Shown here in pieces: positions 22,538-30,564 of a stretch of DNA of 64,000 nt (the stretch's first letter is position 1; each line of letters begins with the position of its first letter). Below the pieces are notes generated by a model that saw only the letters and a program-made list of their open reading frames with translations, was not told the DNA's origin and made no database searches. The stretch is from Pseudonocardia broussonetiae (GTDB lineage: Bacteria; Actinomycetota; Actinomycetes; Mycobacteriales; Pseudonocardiaceae). The position numbers and the translations under genes were made by a program. The stretch is from positions 4,905,501 through 4,969,500 of the forward strand of contig NZ_CP053564.1 of the NCBI RefSeq assembly GCF_013155125.1. The letters run 5' to 3'.

Positions 22538-23764
22538 CTACGGCGCGTACAGCGCCCCGATCACCGCCTTCGCCAGCTCGACGGCCGGTCCGCGGCCGTC
22601 GACGCTCGGGGCGAGGGAGGTCCAGGTGACGACGGTGATGTCGCGCTCGGGGTCGTGCCCCATGAACGAGTTGAAGCCCGGCAGCTCGCCCGAGTGCCCG
22701 TAGAGGGTGCCGAACCGGGCGAGCCCGAGCCCGTAGCCGGGGCTCGCGGGGTCGGCCGGGTCGACGGGCCGGACGCTGTCGAGCCGCTGCTGCTGGAGCT
22801 CGGGGCCGAGCAGGCCGCCTCCGGCGAGGGCGCGGACGTAGTCGGCGAGGTCCTCCGCGGTGGAGATGCCCGCCCCCGCGGTCCAGCCCCAGGACGGGTT
22901 GGCGTCGGTGACGTCGGTCGGGGCGAGCGTGCCCGCCCGCGCCCGCGCCTGCACGTCGTCGGGCAGCACCAGGCTGTCGATCGTCTCGACGTTGCCGCCG
23001 AAGGTGTAGCCCCGCGGGTGCGGGTCGGCGAGGGCGGCCGAGTCCCGGTCGGGGAACGCGGACCCGTCCATGCCGAGCGGTGCGAACAGACGCGTGCGGA
23101 ACTCCTCGGCCACCGGGTTGCCGGTGACCTGCTCGATGACCAGCCCGAGGAGCACCGTGTTGGTGTTCGAGTAGTTGTAGCCCTCGCCGGGCGGGTAGAG
23201 CGGCGGCCGCCGGAAGGCCATGTCCAGCAGCTCCTGCGGCGCGTACGACCGTGCCGGGTCCGCGTCCATCGCCTCGTTCAGCTCGAGCGCCTCGGTGTAG
23301 TTGTCCAGCCCGCTGCGCATGGAGAGCAGGTGGGCGAGGGTGATCGCGTCCCCGTTCGGGACGTCGGGCACGTAGGTCGAGATCGGGTCGTCCAGGCCCA
23401 GCCGGCCCTCGTCGACGAGCTGCAGGACGACGGTGCCGGTCCAGGTCTTCGTGTTGCTGCCCACCCGCACGTGGTCGCCGAGCTGCACAGGCTCGGTGCC
23501 CCGGTGCTCCCGGGTGCCGATGGTGGTGCTCCAGTCGCCGAGCTCGGGCGAGCGGACCAGGACGACGGCGCCGGTCACCAGCATCTCCTGCGCGAGGGCC
23601 TCCAGCCGGGGCGCCAGGTCGGCGGCGTACGCCGGGACGGGCGGGTCGGCGGCGGGTGCGGCGGCGGGTGCGGCGGCCACGGGGGCGCCGCAGCCGGTGG
23701 CCCACAGGAGGGCGGCGACCGCCACGGCGAGGAGCGTCCTGTGACGCGGTCCGGTGCTCGTCAT
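22538..23764 (-). CDS. Secreted serine hydrolase (class C beta-lactamase / D-alanyl-D-alanine carboxypeptidase family)
   Basis: 408-aa exported serine hydrolase of the beta-lactamase/DD-peptidase superfamily (Pfam Beta-lactamase type). The N-terminal signal peptide ends near LLWATGCG, a weak lipobox (ATGC), so it may be a lipoprotein. Catalytic motifs: Ser103-x-x-Lys106 in VGSNTKTWTG, the Tyr-Ser-Asn box in EGYNYSNTN, and HSGELPG as the KTG-equivalent. The substrate is unknown: peptidoglycan peptides, D-amino peptides or esters are all possible, and nothing identifies it as a true beta-lactamase. ATG 23764 follows GGGAGG. It diverges from the response regulator gene 83 bp away, which suggests a regulatory link. 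Confidence 0.88.
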   Translation of the reverse strand: MTSTGPRHRTLLAVAVAALLWATGCGAPVAAAPAAAPAADPPVPAYAADLAPRLEALAQEMLVTGAVVLVRSPELGDWSTTIGTREHRGTEPVQLGDHVRVGSNTKTWTGTVVLQLVDEGRLGLDDPISTYVPDVPNGDAITLAHLLSMRSGLDNYTEALELNEAMDADPARSYAPQELLDMAFRRPPLYPPGEGYNYSNTNTVLLGLVIEQVTGNPVAEEFRTRLFAPLGMDGSAFPDRDSAALADPHPRGYTFGGNVETIDSLVLPDDVQARARAGTLAPTDVTDANPSWGWTAGAGISTAEDLADYVRALAGGGLLGPELQQQRLDSVRPVDPADPASPGYGLGLARFGTLYGHSGELPGFNSFMGHDPERDITVVTWTSLAPSVDGRGPAVELAKAVIGALYAP

Positions 23765-23833
23765 GGTGGCCTCCCCGCTGCTCGTCGGAGGAACTATGGG
23801 CCACCGCCGGGGGCCGGACAAGCGGTTGCCGGG

Positions 23834-23839
23834 TAGGTT
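23834..23839 (+). promoter_or_regulatory. -10 hexamer TAGGTT, leaderless promoter of the response regulator
   Basis: TAGGTT ends 7 nt before the GTG start at 23847. It lies in the 83-bp divergent region shared with the serine hydrolase gene. Confidence 0.45.
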
Positions 23840-23846
23840 CCCCTCC

Positions 23847-24521
23847 GTGCCGCTGCGCGTCGTGATCGCGGAGGACTCCCTGCTCGTGCGCGAGGGGGTC
23901 ACCGCCGTGCTCCGCCAGCCCGGGGACATCGAGGTGGTCGCGGGCGTCGGCGACCTGCCCGCGCTCCTGGCCGCCGTCGCCGAGCACGCGCCCGACGTGG
24001 TCGTCACCGACGTCCGGATGCCGCCGACGTCCACCGACGAGGGCGTCCGCGCGGCCGGCCGGCTGCGGACCACGCACCCCGGCGTCGGGGTCGTGGTGCT
24101 GTCCCAGTACGCCGAGACCGGCTACGCCACCGCGCTGCTCGCGGGCGGCAGCGCGTCGCGGGCGTACCTGCTCAAGGAGCGCGTGAGCAACCCCGGCCAG
24201 CTCGTCGCCGCGGTGCGCGAGGTGGCCCGCGGCGGCTCGGTGATCGACCCGGCCGTCGTCGAGGTGCTGGTGTCGGCGAACGGGCGGACGCGGGTCTCAC
24301 CGCTGGCCGATCTGACCTCCCGCGAGCGCGACGTGCTCGCCGAGATCGCGCAGGGCAAGAGCAACGCCGGGGTCGCCGCCGCGCTGTTCCTGTCGGAGCG
24401 GGCGGTGGAGAAGCACATCAACACGCTGTTCACCAAGCTCGGCCTGGCGGCGGAGCCGGACACGAACCGGCGCGTCAAGGCCGTGCTGATGCACCTCGCC
24501 GACGGGGTCGACCCCGGCTGA
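23847..24521 (+). CDS. NarL/LuxR-type response regulator
   Basis: 224 aa: receiver domain (1-120) and LuxR-type HTH (about 155-215). The receiver has the acidic pair in VIAEDSLLV, phospho-acceptor Asp55 in VTDVRMPP, the Ser in VVLSQYAE and the Lys in YLLKERV. The DNA-binding part LTSRERDVLAEIAQGKSNAGVAAALFLSERAVEKHI is canonical. NarL-type regulators pair with HisKA_3 kinases, and one is encoded 2 kb away on the other strand (26369-28159). It is followed by a gene for a lone receiver domain. Target genes are probably the hydrolase and the ABC block (inference). Confidence 0.93.
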   Translation: MPLRVVIAEDSLLVREGVTAVLRQPGDIEVVAGVGDLPALLAAVAEHAPDVVVTDVRMPPTSTDEGVRAAGRLRTTHPGVGVVVLSQYAETGYATALLAGGSASRAYLLKERVSNPGQLVAAVREVARGGSVIDPAVVEVLVSANGRTRVSPLADLTSRERDVLAEIAQGKSNAGVAAALFLSERAVEKHINTLFTKLGLAAEPDTNRRVKAVLMHLADGVDPG

Positions 24522-24592
24522 CCCGGGTGGTAGCACCCTGCCCGTCGCCCGTTCCCGCGAGCACCATGGGCACCGTGACGGGGAGGTCAGCG

Positions 24593-24949
24593 GTGGTGGA
24601 CGTGCTCATCGTGGACGACCAGCCGCCGTTCCGGTCGGTGGCCCGGGCGGTCGTCGGCCTGGTCGGCGGGTGGACCGTGACGGCGGAGGCCGAGACGGGC
24701 GAGGAGGCGGTGCGCCTCGCGGCCGACACCCGGCCGGGGGTGGTGCTGATGGACATCACCCTGCCCGGCATCAGCGGAATCGAGGCGACGCGCCGGCTGC
24801 TGGCCGCCGCGCCGTCGACGACGGTGGTGCTGATGAGCACCTACGCCGCGGCCGACCTCCCGGCCGACGCCGCCGACTGCGGGGCGGTGGCGTACCTGCA
24901 CAAGGAGGACCTCACCCCGGCGGCGCTGCGGGCGCTCACCGCGACCTGA
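24593..24949 (+). CDS. Stand-alone receiver-domain protein
   Basis: 118-aa protein consisting only of a CheY-like receiver: acidic pair in LIVDDQPPF, phospho-acceptor Asp54 in LMDITLPGISGIEATRRLL, the Ser/Thr in VVLMSTYA and the Lys in YLHKEDL. All phosphorylation residues are intact, but there is no output domain and none can be found downstream in another frame. The GTG at 24593 follows GGGAGG with 7-nt spacing; ATG 24566 is an alternative. It could be a phosphate sink, a competitor for the nearby kinase, or a regulator that lost its HTH domain. Its 3' end overlaps the converging oxidoreductase gene by 14 bp. Confidence 0.85.
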   Translation: MVDVLIVDDQPPFRSVARAVVGLVGGWTVTAEAETGEEAVRLAADTRPGVVLMDITLPGISGIEATRRLLAAAPSTTVVLMSTYAAADLPADAADCGAVAYLHKEDLTPAALRALTAT

Positions 24950-26372
24950 CGGCCGGGGCCCCCACCGGGTCGGCCAGGGCGAGGCCGGCCGCCTCCCAGC
25001 CGCCCATGCCGTGCACACCGCCGCCCGGCGGGGTGCTGGCCGAGCACAGGAACAGCCCGGGGACGGGGGTGCGCCAGGGGGAGCGGGCGAGGACGGGGCG
25101 GGAGACGAACTGGCGCCAGTCGCCCGACCCGCCGTTGATGTCGCCGCCCACCTCGTTGGGGTTGTGCGACTCCAGCGCCGCGGGTCCCCTGACGTGCCGG
25201 GCGAGCACGCGGTCGCGGAAGCCGGGGGCGAACCGCTCGACCTGCCCCTCGAGCGCCGCCGTCATGTCGACGTCGGAGCCGTTCGGCACGTGGCAGTAGG
25301 CCCAGAACGTGTGCTTGCCCTGCGGCGCGCGGGAGGGGTCGGCCACGCAGGCCTGGACGCCGAGCACGAACGGCCGCTCCGGGTGCCCGCCCCGCACCAC
25401 GGTGCGCTCGGCGTCGGCGATCTCGGGGAGCGTGCCGCCGAGGTGCACCGTGCCCGCCCCGGCGACGGCGGGATCGGTCCACGGCACGGGCGCGTCCAGC
25501 GCGTAGTCGATCTTGAAGACGCCCGGGCCGGGCCGGAACCGCTCCACCCGTCGCCGGTACGCCGCGGGCAGCCGGTCGCCGGCGATCTCGAGCAGGGCGC
25601 GGGTCGAGGTGTCGAGCAGGGTCACGGGCACGGGCGGCAGCTCGTCGAGGTCGCGCACCCGCCACCCGGTGACGACTTCCCCGCCGAGCGCCTGCAGCTC
25701 CCGCACCAGCGCATCGGCGAGCGACTGCGTGCCGCCGCGCACCACCGGCCAGCCGACGGAGTGCGCGAGCGCGGCCAGCAGCAGGCCGTAGCCCGCGGTC
25801 AGCGGCCGGGCCAGGTCGAGCATCGAGTGCGCCGCCATCCCGGCCAGCGCGGCGCGGGCGGCGGGATCGCGGAACACCCGGGCGGCGGCGGTGGCGGGCA
25901 GCGCCCCGAGCGCGCCGTAGCGGACCGCGGCCAGCGGCGCGGCCGGGGGCAGGTGCAGCGGGGACAGCAGCGTGTCGACCAGCGGGAACCCGGCGCGCGC
26001 CGTCGCGCCCACCGAGGCGCGCCAGGCGGGCCCGTCGCGGCCCAGGCCCGCCGCCGTCGCGCCCTCGCTGCGCTGCACCAGGGCGGCCGGCGCCCCGTCC
26101 AGGGGGTGCGCGGCGGGCACCGGCGGGTGGTCGTAGGCGACGTCGACGCCGAGCGCGCGGAACGCGGGGGAGGCCAGCGCGAGCGGCACCACGGTGGCGC
26201 AGACGTCGTGGCGGAAGCCGGGCAGCGTCAGCTCCTCGGTGCGCAGCCCGCCCCCGACGGTGCCGGCGGCCTCGACGAGCAGCACGCGCCGGCCCGCCCG
26301 CGCCAGCCGCAGCGCCCCGACGAGCCCGTTGGGCCCGGACCCGACGACGACGGCGTCGAACCCGTCGGTCAC
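24936..26372 (-). CDS. FAD-dependent oxidoreductase related to phytoene desaturase
   Basis: 478-aa flavin amine-oxidase/phytoene-desaturase-like protein. The N-terminal dinucleotide-binding motif VVVGSGPNGLVGALRLARAG with the following VLLVEAAGTVGGGLRTEEL is at residues 7-40, and the C-terminal FAD-contact CSASTPPGGGVHGMGGWEAA is near 445-465. Members of this group (often annotated phytoene dehydrogenase-related) mostly have unknown substrates, and no carotenoid synthase gene is nearby. The GTG 26372 start overlaps the histidine-kinase stop (GTGA), so it is translated with the kinase. It is an odd partner for a sensor/ABC operon; a link between a redox enzyme and sensing is possible but unproven. 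Confidence 0.88.
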   Translation of the reverse strand: MTDGFDAVVVGSGPNGLVGALRLARAGRRVLLVEAAGTVGGGLRTEELTLPGFRHDVCATVVPLALASPAFRALGVDVAYDHPPVPAAHPLDGAPAALVQRSEGATAAGLGRDGPAWRASVGATARAGFPLVDTLLSPLHLPPAAPLAAVRYGALGALPATAAARVFRDPAARAALAGMAAHSMLDLARPLTAGYGLLLAALAHSVGWPVVRGGTQSLADALVRELQALGGEVVTGWRVRDLDELPPVPVTLLDTSTRALLEIAGDRLPAAYRRRVERFRPGPGVFKIDYALDAPVPWTDPAVAGAGTVHLGGTLPEIADAERTVVRGGHPERPFVLGVQACVADPSRAPQGKHTFWAYCHVPNGSDVDMTAALEGQVERFAPGFRDRVLARHVRGPAALESHNPNEVGGDINGGSGDWRQFVSRPVLARSPWRTPVPGLFLCSASTPPGGGVHGMGGWEAAGLALADPVGAPAVRSR

Positions 26373-28159
26373 GGGGTCCTCGCCGTCATCGGGACCGACC
26401 CGACGACGGCCGCACCCGCACCGGGCGCCGCGACGATCTCGAGGGTGCCGCCGACGGCGCCCAGGCGGTCGCGCATGTTGACGAAGCCGTGCCCCGTCCC
26501 GGCCGCGTCCGGGTCGAACCCGGCCCCGTCGTCGGAGACGCGGAAGCGCAGGACGCCGTCGGTGTGGGTCACGGACACGAGGATCTCCGATCCCGCCCCG
26601 GCGTGCTTGCCGGCGTTCTGGATCGCCTCGAGGCAGCAGAAGTAGACGCACGACTCGACGTCCTGCCCGAAGCGCCCGGTCGCCTGCACCTCCACCGCGC
26701 AGCGCAGCGGCGAGCGGGCCGCCGCCGTCCGCAGCGCCTCGCCGAGCCCGCGCTCGCGCAGCAGCGGCGGGTAGATGCCGTGGGCGAGCTCGCGGACGGC
26801 GCCGATCGCGGCCTGCGCGTCGGTGCGCAGCTGGTCGAGCAGGGCGGGGACCGCCGCCGGGTCCGCGTCGAGGACCGTCCGGGCGAGCCCGATCCGCACG
26901 GCGAGCGCGACGAGGTGCTGCTGCGCGCCGTCGTGCAGGTCGCGCTCGATGCCGCGGCGCGACTCGTCGGCGGCGGTGACGATGCGGGCGCGGGAGGCCT
27001 GCAGCTCGGCGTTGCGGGTGCGCAGCTCCTCGAGCGAGGCCTGCAGCGCGGAGTCCAGCGTCACGTTGTGCAGCGCGAGACCCAGCTGCCGGGCGAGCTC
27101 GACCAGCGCGTGGTCGTCGTCGTCGGAGAAGGGGTCGGCGCCGGCCGGGCGGTGCACGACGAGCAGCCCGAGCAGCGCGCCGAGGTGGGCCACCGGCACG
27201 GCGCGCACCGGGGCGTCCGCCCCGTGCCGGGCGGTGTGGTCGTCGAGCAGGCCGGGCAGCCACACCGACATCCAGCGGGCCCCGCCGGAGCGGGCGCGCC
27301 CGACGACGACCCGCTCCTCGGGGCCCAGGACGACGCGGCCGGCCGGCCGGTCCGGCACGGCGACGGCCCGGTCGAGCACCCCCTCGGCGCCGACCCACAC
27401 CTCGGCCCCGGCCGGGGCCAGCGACGCGCGCAGCGACTCCGCGAGCTGCAGCAGCAGCTCGTCCAGGGGGACGGCGCGCGTCATCCGCGCCCCGAACGAC
27501 GTCATCGCACCCGCCTGGCCGCCGCGGCGCCCGACCAGGGCCTCGGCCAGCGCGACCAACCGGGTCCGGACCGGCACGACCAGCACCGCCGCCACGATCG
27601 CCGCGACGATCCCGGAGACCAGCACCTCTCGCTCCCCGCCCACCGGCACCCGCCCCAGCCCGACGACCACGACCAGGTAGACGCCGACGACCAGCACCGC
27701 CAGGCCGGTCACCACGACGGCCTCGACGAGCGCGGCCGGCGCCGCGGGGGCCGTGGCCGGCAGCAGCCCGCAGGCCAGTCCCAGTGGCACGAGCGCGGCC
27801 GCCGCGGTGCCCCAGGCGGCGAGGTCGCCCGGCGCGCCGAGCATCAGGTGCAGCGCGGCGAGCACGGCGACGACGGCCCCGGCGAGCACGGCCGCGGCCA
27901 CGACCCACTGCAGCACCCGGCGCGCGGCCGGCGCGGCCCGGCGCCACCGCAGGGCCGCGGCGAGCGCCGCGCCGCCGAACGCCGCCCACCCGGCGAGGAC
28001 GAGCGGCACCAGCGCGGGCCAGGCCGTCGCCGCCGCGTGGGCGGCGGCGAGCCCGGCGCACCCGAGGGCCAGCGCGGGGGAGCGGGTGCGCCGGGCCGCC
28101 CCGGCCGCCACCGCCCACGCGGCCCCGACGACCAGCGCCGCGACGACGAGCCCGGTCAA
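26369..28159 (-). CDS. NarL-family sensor histidine kinase (multi-TM, GAF, HisKA_3)
   Basis: 596 aa. The order is six or seven membrane helices (1 to about 205), a GAF-like domain (about 230-375), a helical linker, HisKA_3 with phospho-acceptor His409 in GIERDLHDGAQQHLVALAV, and a HATPase_c domain with the N box IQNAGKHAGAGSEI, the G1 box DDGAGFDPDAAG and GHGFVNMRDRLGAVGG. The start is TTG 28159 with a purine-rich GAGGGGGG stretch upstream. It follows the permease gene by 13 bp and overlaps the oxidoreductase gene (GTGA). Likely partners are the NarL-type regulator and the lone receiver encoded on the plus strand at 23847-24949. Confidence 0.93.
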   Translation of the reverse strand: MTGLVVAALVVGAAWAVAAGAARRTRSPALALGCAGLAAAHAAATAWPALVPLVLAGWAAFGGAALAAALRWRRAAPAARRVLQWVVAAAVLAGAVVAVLAALHLMLGAPGDLAAWGTAAAALVPLGLACGLLPATAPAAPAALVEAVVVTGLAVLVVGVYLVVVVGLGRVPVGGEREVLVSGIVAAIVAAVLVVPVRTRLVALAEALVGRRGGQAGAMTSFGARMTRAVPLDELLLQLAESLRASLAPAGAEVWVGAEGVLDRAVAVPDRPAGRVVLGPEERVVVGRARSGGARWMSVWLPGLLDDHTARHGADAPVRAVPVAHLGALLGLLVVHRPAGADPFSDDDDHALVELARQLGLALHNVTLDSALQASLEELRTRNAELQASRARIVTAADESRRGIERDLHDGAQQHLVALAVRIGLARTVLDADPAAVPALLDQLRTDAQAAIGAVRELAHGIYPPLLRERGLGEALRTAAARSPLRCAVEVQATGRFGQDVESCVYFCCLEAIQNAGKHAGAGSEILVSVTHTDGVLRFRVSDDGAGFDPDAAGTGHGFVNMRDRLGAVGGTLEIVAAPGAGAAVVGSVPMTARTP

Positions 28160-28172
28160 CCTCGTGCCCCCC

Positions 28173-30560
28173 TCACTCGGCCCGCAGGACGTGGCCGATG
28201 CGCAGCCGGGCCGCGAGGTGCCCGGGCCGGGCGGCCAGCGCGCCGGCGACGAGCACCGCGACCGGGACGACGAGCAGCAGGGCGAGCAGCGCGACGGGCG
28301 GGGCGTACTGCAGCGGCGTGATGTCGGCGACGAGCCGCCACAGCACGCGGCCCAGTGCGAGGCCCAGGGGCACGCCGAACAGCAGCCCCACGGCGGCCAG
28401 GACCGCCGCCTGGGTGGCGACGACGGCGCGGCACTGGCGCCGGGTCATGCCGAGCACGCGGAGGACGGCCACGTCGTGGCGGCGCCGGCGCACGGCCGTC
28501 GCGAGCGCGTGCCCGACCGCGCCGACGGCGAGCAGGGCGAGGAAGCCGCCCAGCACCAGCGGCAGGACCTCCACGTTGCGCAGCAGCCCCGCCTCGTACG
28601 GCGACGCGACCGGCTCCAGCCCCACGACGCCGGCCAGCCGCCCGGCGACCGCGGCGGCGTCGGCCCCGGGCCGCAGCGCGACCAGCCCGACGTGGAAGCG
28701 GAAGGTGCCGGCCAGCGCGGCGTGGCCCTCCGGGCTGAGCCAGGCGCCGTCGTCGTAGGAGTTGTGCGGGCCGGCGGGCACGAAGCCGATGCCGGTGACG
28801 GTCAGCGGGGCGGCGCCGGCCGGTCCGGCGGCCGCCAGCGCGTCGCCGGGCCGGGCGCGCAGGTCGCGGGCGGTGCCCGGGGCCAGGACGACCTCGTCGG
28901 CGCGCTCGGGCATCCGGCCGGCCGTCAGCACGGTCGGGAACGGCCGCCCGCCGGGTGGGGGACCGGTGAAGACGGTGACCGGCCGGGCCGCGCCGGCGCC
29001 GCCGCCGGGCGCGCGCAGGTCGACGACCCCGTCGCGGACGTCGAGCACGCCGGTGACGTCCGGGTCGGCGGCCACCGCGTCGAGCACGGGCCCGGCCGGA
29101 CCGCCCAGGTCCTCCCCGAAGTACCCGAACCAGGCCTGGAGGCGGTGGGTCTGCCCGAACCGGTCCGGGTTGTCCGCGGCCTCGGAGACGCCGGCGGAGA
29201 ACGTCAGCGCGGCGAGGACCCCGAGCACCCCGGCGACGGCCCCGACGAGCGCCGGGCGCACCGGCAGCGCCGACCGGCCGCGCCCGGGCTCCAGGGCGAA
29301 CCGGGTGCCGACCAGCACCGGCACCGGCAGCCCGGCGCGGGCGGCCGCGGCGGCGACGGCGGAGCGCTGCGGGCCGCCCGCGGCGCTCCCGGACGGCGCC
29401 GGGCGCCCGGCCAGCACCGCCCCGGCGACCACCAGCAGGACCAGCGCGGCGCCCCCCGCGCCGAGCACCGGCGCGTCGACGGCGGGACCCGGGTCGGGCT
29501 CGAACCCGGCGGCGGTGCCGAACGGGAACCACGCCGACGCCGCCGCGGCCGCGCCCGCACCGAGTGCGGTGCCGGCGAGCCCGGCCAGCGCCGGCCCGGC
29601 CGCGGCGGCCGCCGTCGCGAGCCGCCGGGGCATGCCCAGCGCGCGGAGCACCCGCAGGTCGGCCGCCGCCGCGCCGGCACCGCGCACCACGGCCTGCCCC
29701 ACGAGCACCGTGGCCGCGGCCAGCGCCGCGAGCCCGAACGCCAGCAGGCTGGCGCTCTCGAACGCCAGCGTCCGCCCGATCTTCGCCTGCTGCGCCGACA
29801 GGTCGAGGTAGGCGATGTCGGTCCGCCCGGTCAGCGCGACGAGCGCCGCCTGGAACGCGGGCACCGCCGCGGCGCCCCCGTCGAGGCGCACGAGCGCCTG
29901 CAGCGCTGCCTGGTCCGAGGTGCCCAGCAGGTGGGGGCGGTACTGCGCGAGTAGGCCGGGGGACGGGTGCGGGACGGGTGCGTCGCCGGGGCGGTCGGCC
30001 AGCACGAAGGACCGGACGACGCCGACGATCCGCACGGTGAGCACCGGACCGGCGGACGGGGGCGCGGACCCGCCGTCGGCGAGGCCCGCCGCGTCCACGA
30101 CGGACGGGTCGGGCAGGGCCAGGGTGACCACGTCGCCGACGCCGCGGCCGGACGCCTCGACGTACCCCGGCGTCACGACGGCCTCGTCGGCGCGCGCCGG
30201 GTCGGCGGCCCGCCCCTCCAGCACGACCGGCACCTCGACGGTCCCGGGCCGCAGGTCGAACGGGAGGTCGACCGGGACGCCGTCGACCTCGGCCGGGGCC
30301 ACGCCGAACTCGCTCAGCGCCGTGACGCCCGGCAGCGCCCGGACCGCGTCCCAGTCGAAGCCGGGCGTGCTGGGCAGCACGGCGATCGTCGCGGGGAGGG
30401 TCTGCGCGAGGAGCCGGTCGAGCGCGCCGGCGCCGCGCCGCGCCCCGGCGACGGCGGTCAGCACGACCCCCGCGGAGAGCGCGACGAGCAGCGTGAGCAC
30501 CAGCAGCGAGCGCCACCGGCGCCGCAGCTCCAGGCGCAGCCACACCGCGACCACCGCCAC
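28173..30560 (-). CDS. FtsX-type ABC transporter permease (second copy)
   Basis: 795-aa permease of the FtsX/MacB type: an N-terminal helix (LLVLTLLVALSAGVVLTAVAGARR) before a large extracytoplasmic domain, then helices near 260-360 and 440-460, a second extracytoplasmic domain and four C-terminal helices, ending LAARLRIGHVLRAE. It is a clear paralogue of the upstream permease (30565-32982), with near-identical first 50 and last 120 residues and a diverged extracytoplasmic part. The two probably form a heterodimer with the ATPase encoded at 32986. Family knowledge: such systems move lipids, lipoproteins or peptides out of the membrane, or sense antimicrobial peptides. Confidence 0.9.
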   Translation of the reverse strand: MAVVAVWLRLELRRRWRSLLVLTLLVALSAGVVLTAVAGARRGAGALDRLLAQTLPATIAVLPSTPGFDWDAVRALPGVTALSEFGVAPAEVDGVPVDLPFDLRPGTVEVPVVLEGRAADPARADEAVVTPGYVEASGRGVGDVVTLALPDPSVVDAAGLADGGSAPPSAGPVLTVRIVGVVRSFVLADRPGDAPVPHPSPGLLAQYRPHLLGTSDQAALQALVRLDGGAAAVPAFQAALVALTGRTDIAYLDLSAQQAKIGRTLAFESASLLAFGLAALAAATVLVGQAVVRGAGAAAADLRVLRALGMPRRLATAAAAAGPALAGLAGTALGAGAAAAASAWFPFGTAAGFEPDPGPAVDAPVLGAGGAALVLLVVAGAVLAGRPAPSGSAAGGPQRSAVAAAAARAGLPVPVLVGTRFALEPGRGRSALPVRPALVGAVAGVLGVLAALTFSAGVSEAADNPDRFGQTHRLQAWFGYFGEDLGGPAGPVLDAVAADPDVTGVLDVRDGVVDLRAPGGGAGAARPVTVFTGPPPGGRPFPTVLTAGRMPERADEVVLAPGTARDLRARPGDALAAAGPAGAAPLTVTGIGFVPAGPHNSYDDGAWLSPEGHAALAGTFRFHVGLVALRPGADAAAVAGRLAGVVGLEPVASPYEAGLLRNVEVLPLVLGGFLALLAVGAVGHALATAVRRRRHDVAVLRVLGMTRRQCRAVVATQAAVLAAVGLLFGVPLGLALGRVLWRLVADITPLQYAPPVALLALLLVVPVAVLVAGALAARPGHLAARLRIGHVLRAE

Positions 30561-30564
30561 CGGC

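Noticed and set aside
22538..23764. Antibiotic-resistance beta-lactamase
   Set aside because: The class C-type motifs are shared with many DD-peptidases and esterases; nothing indicates antibiotic hydrolysis.
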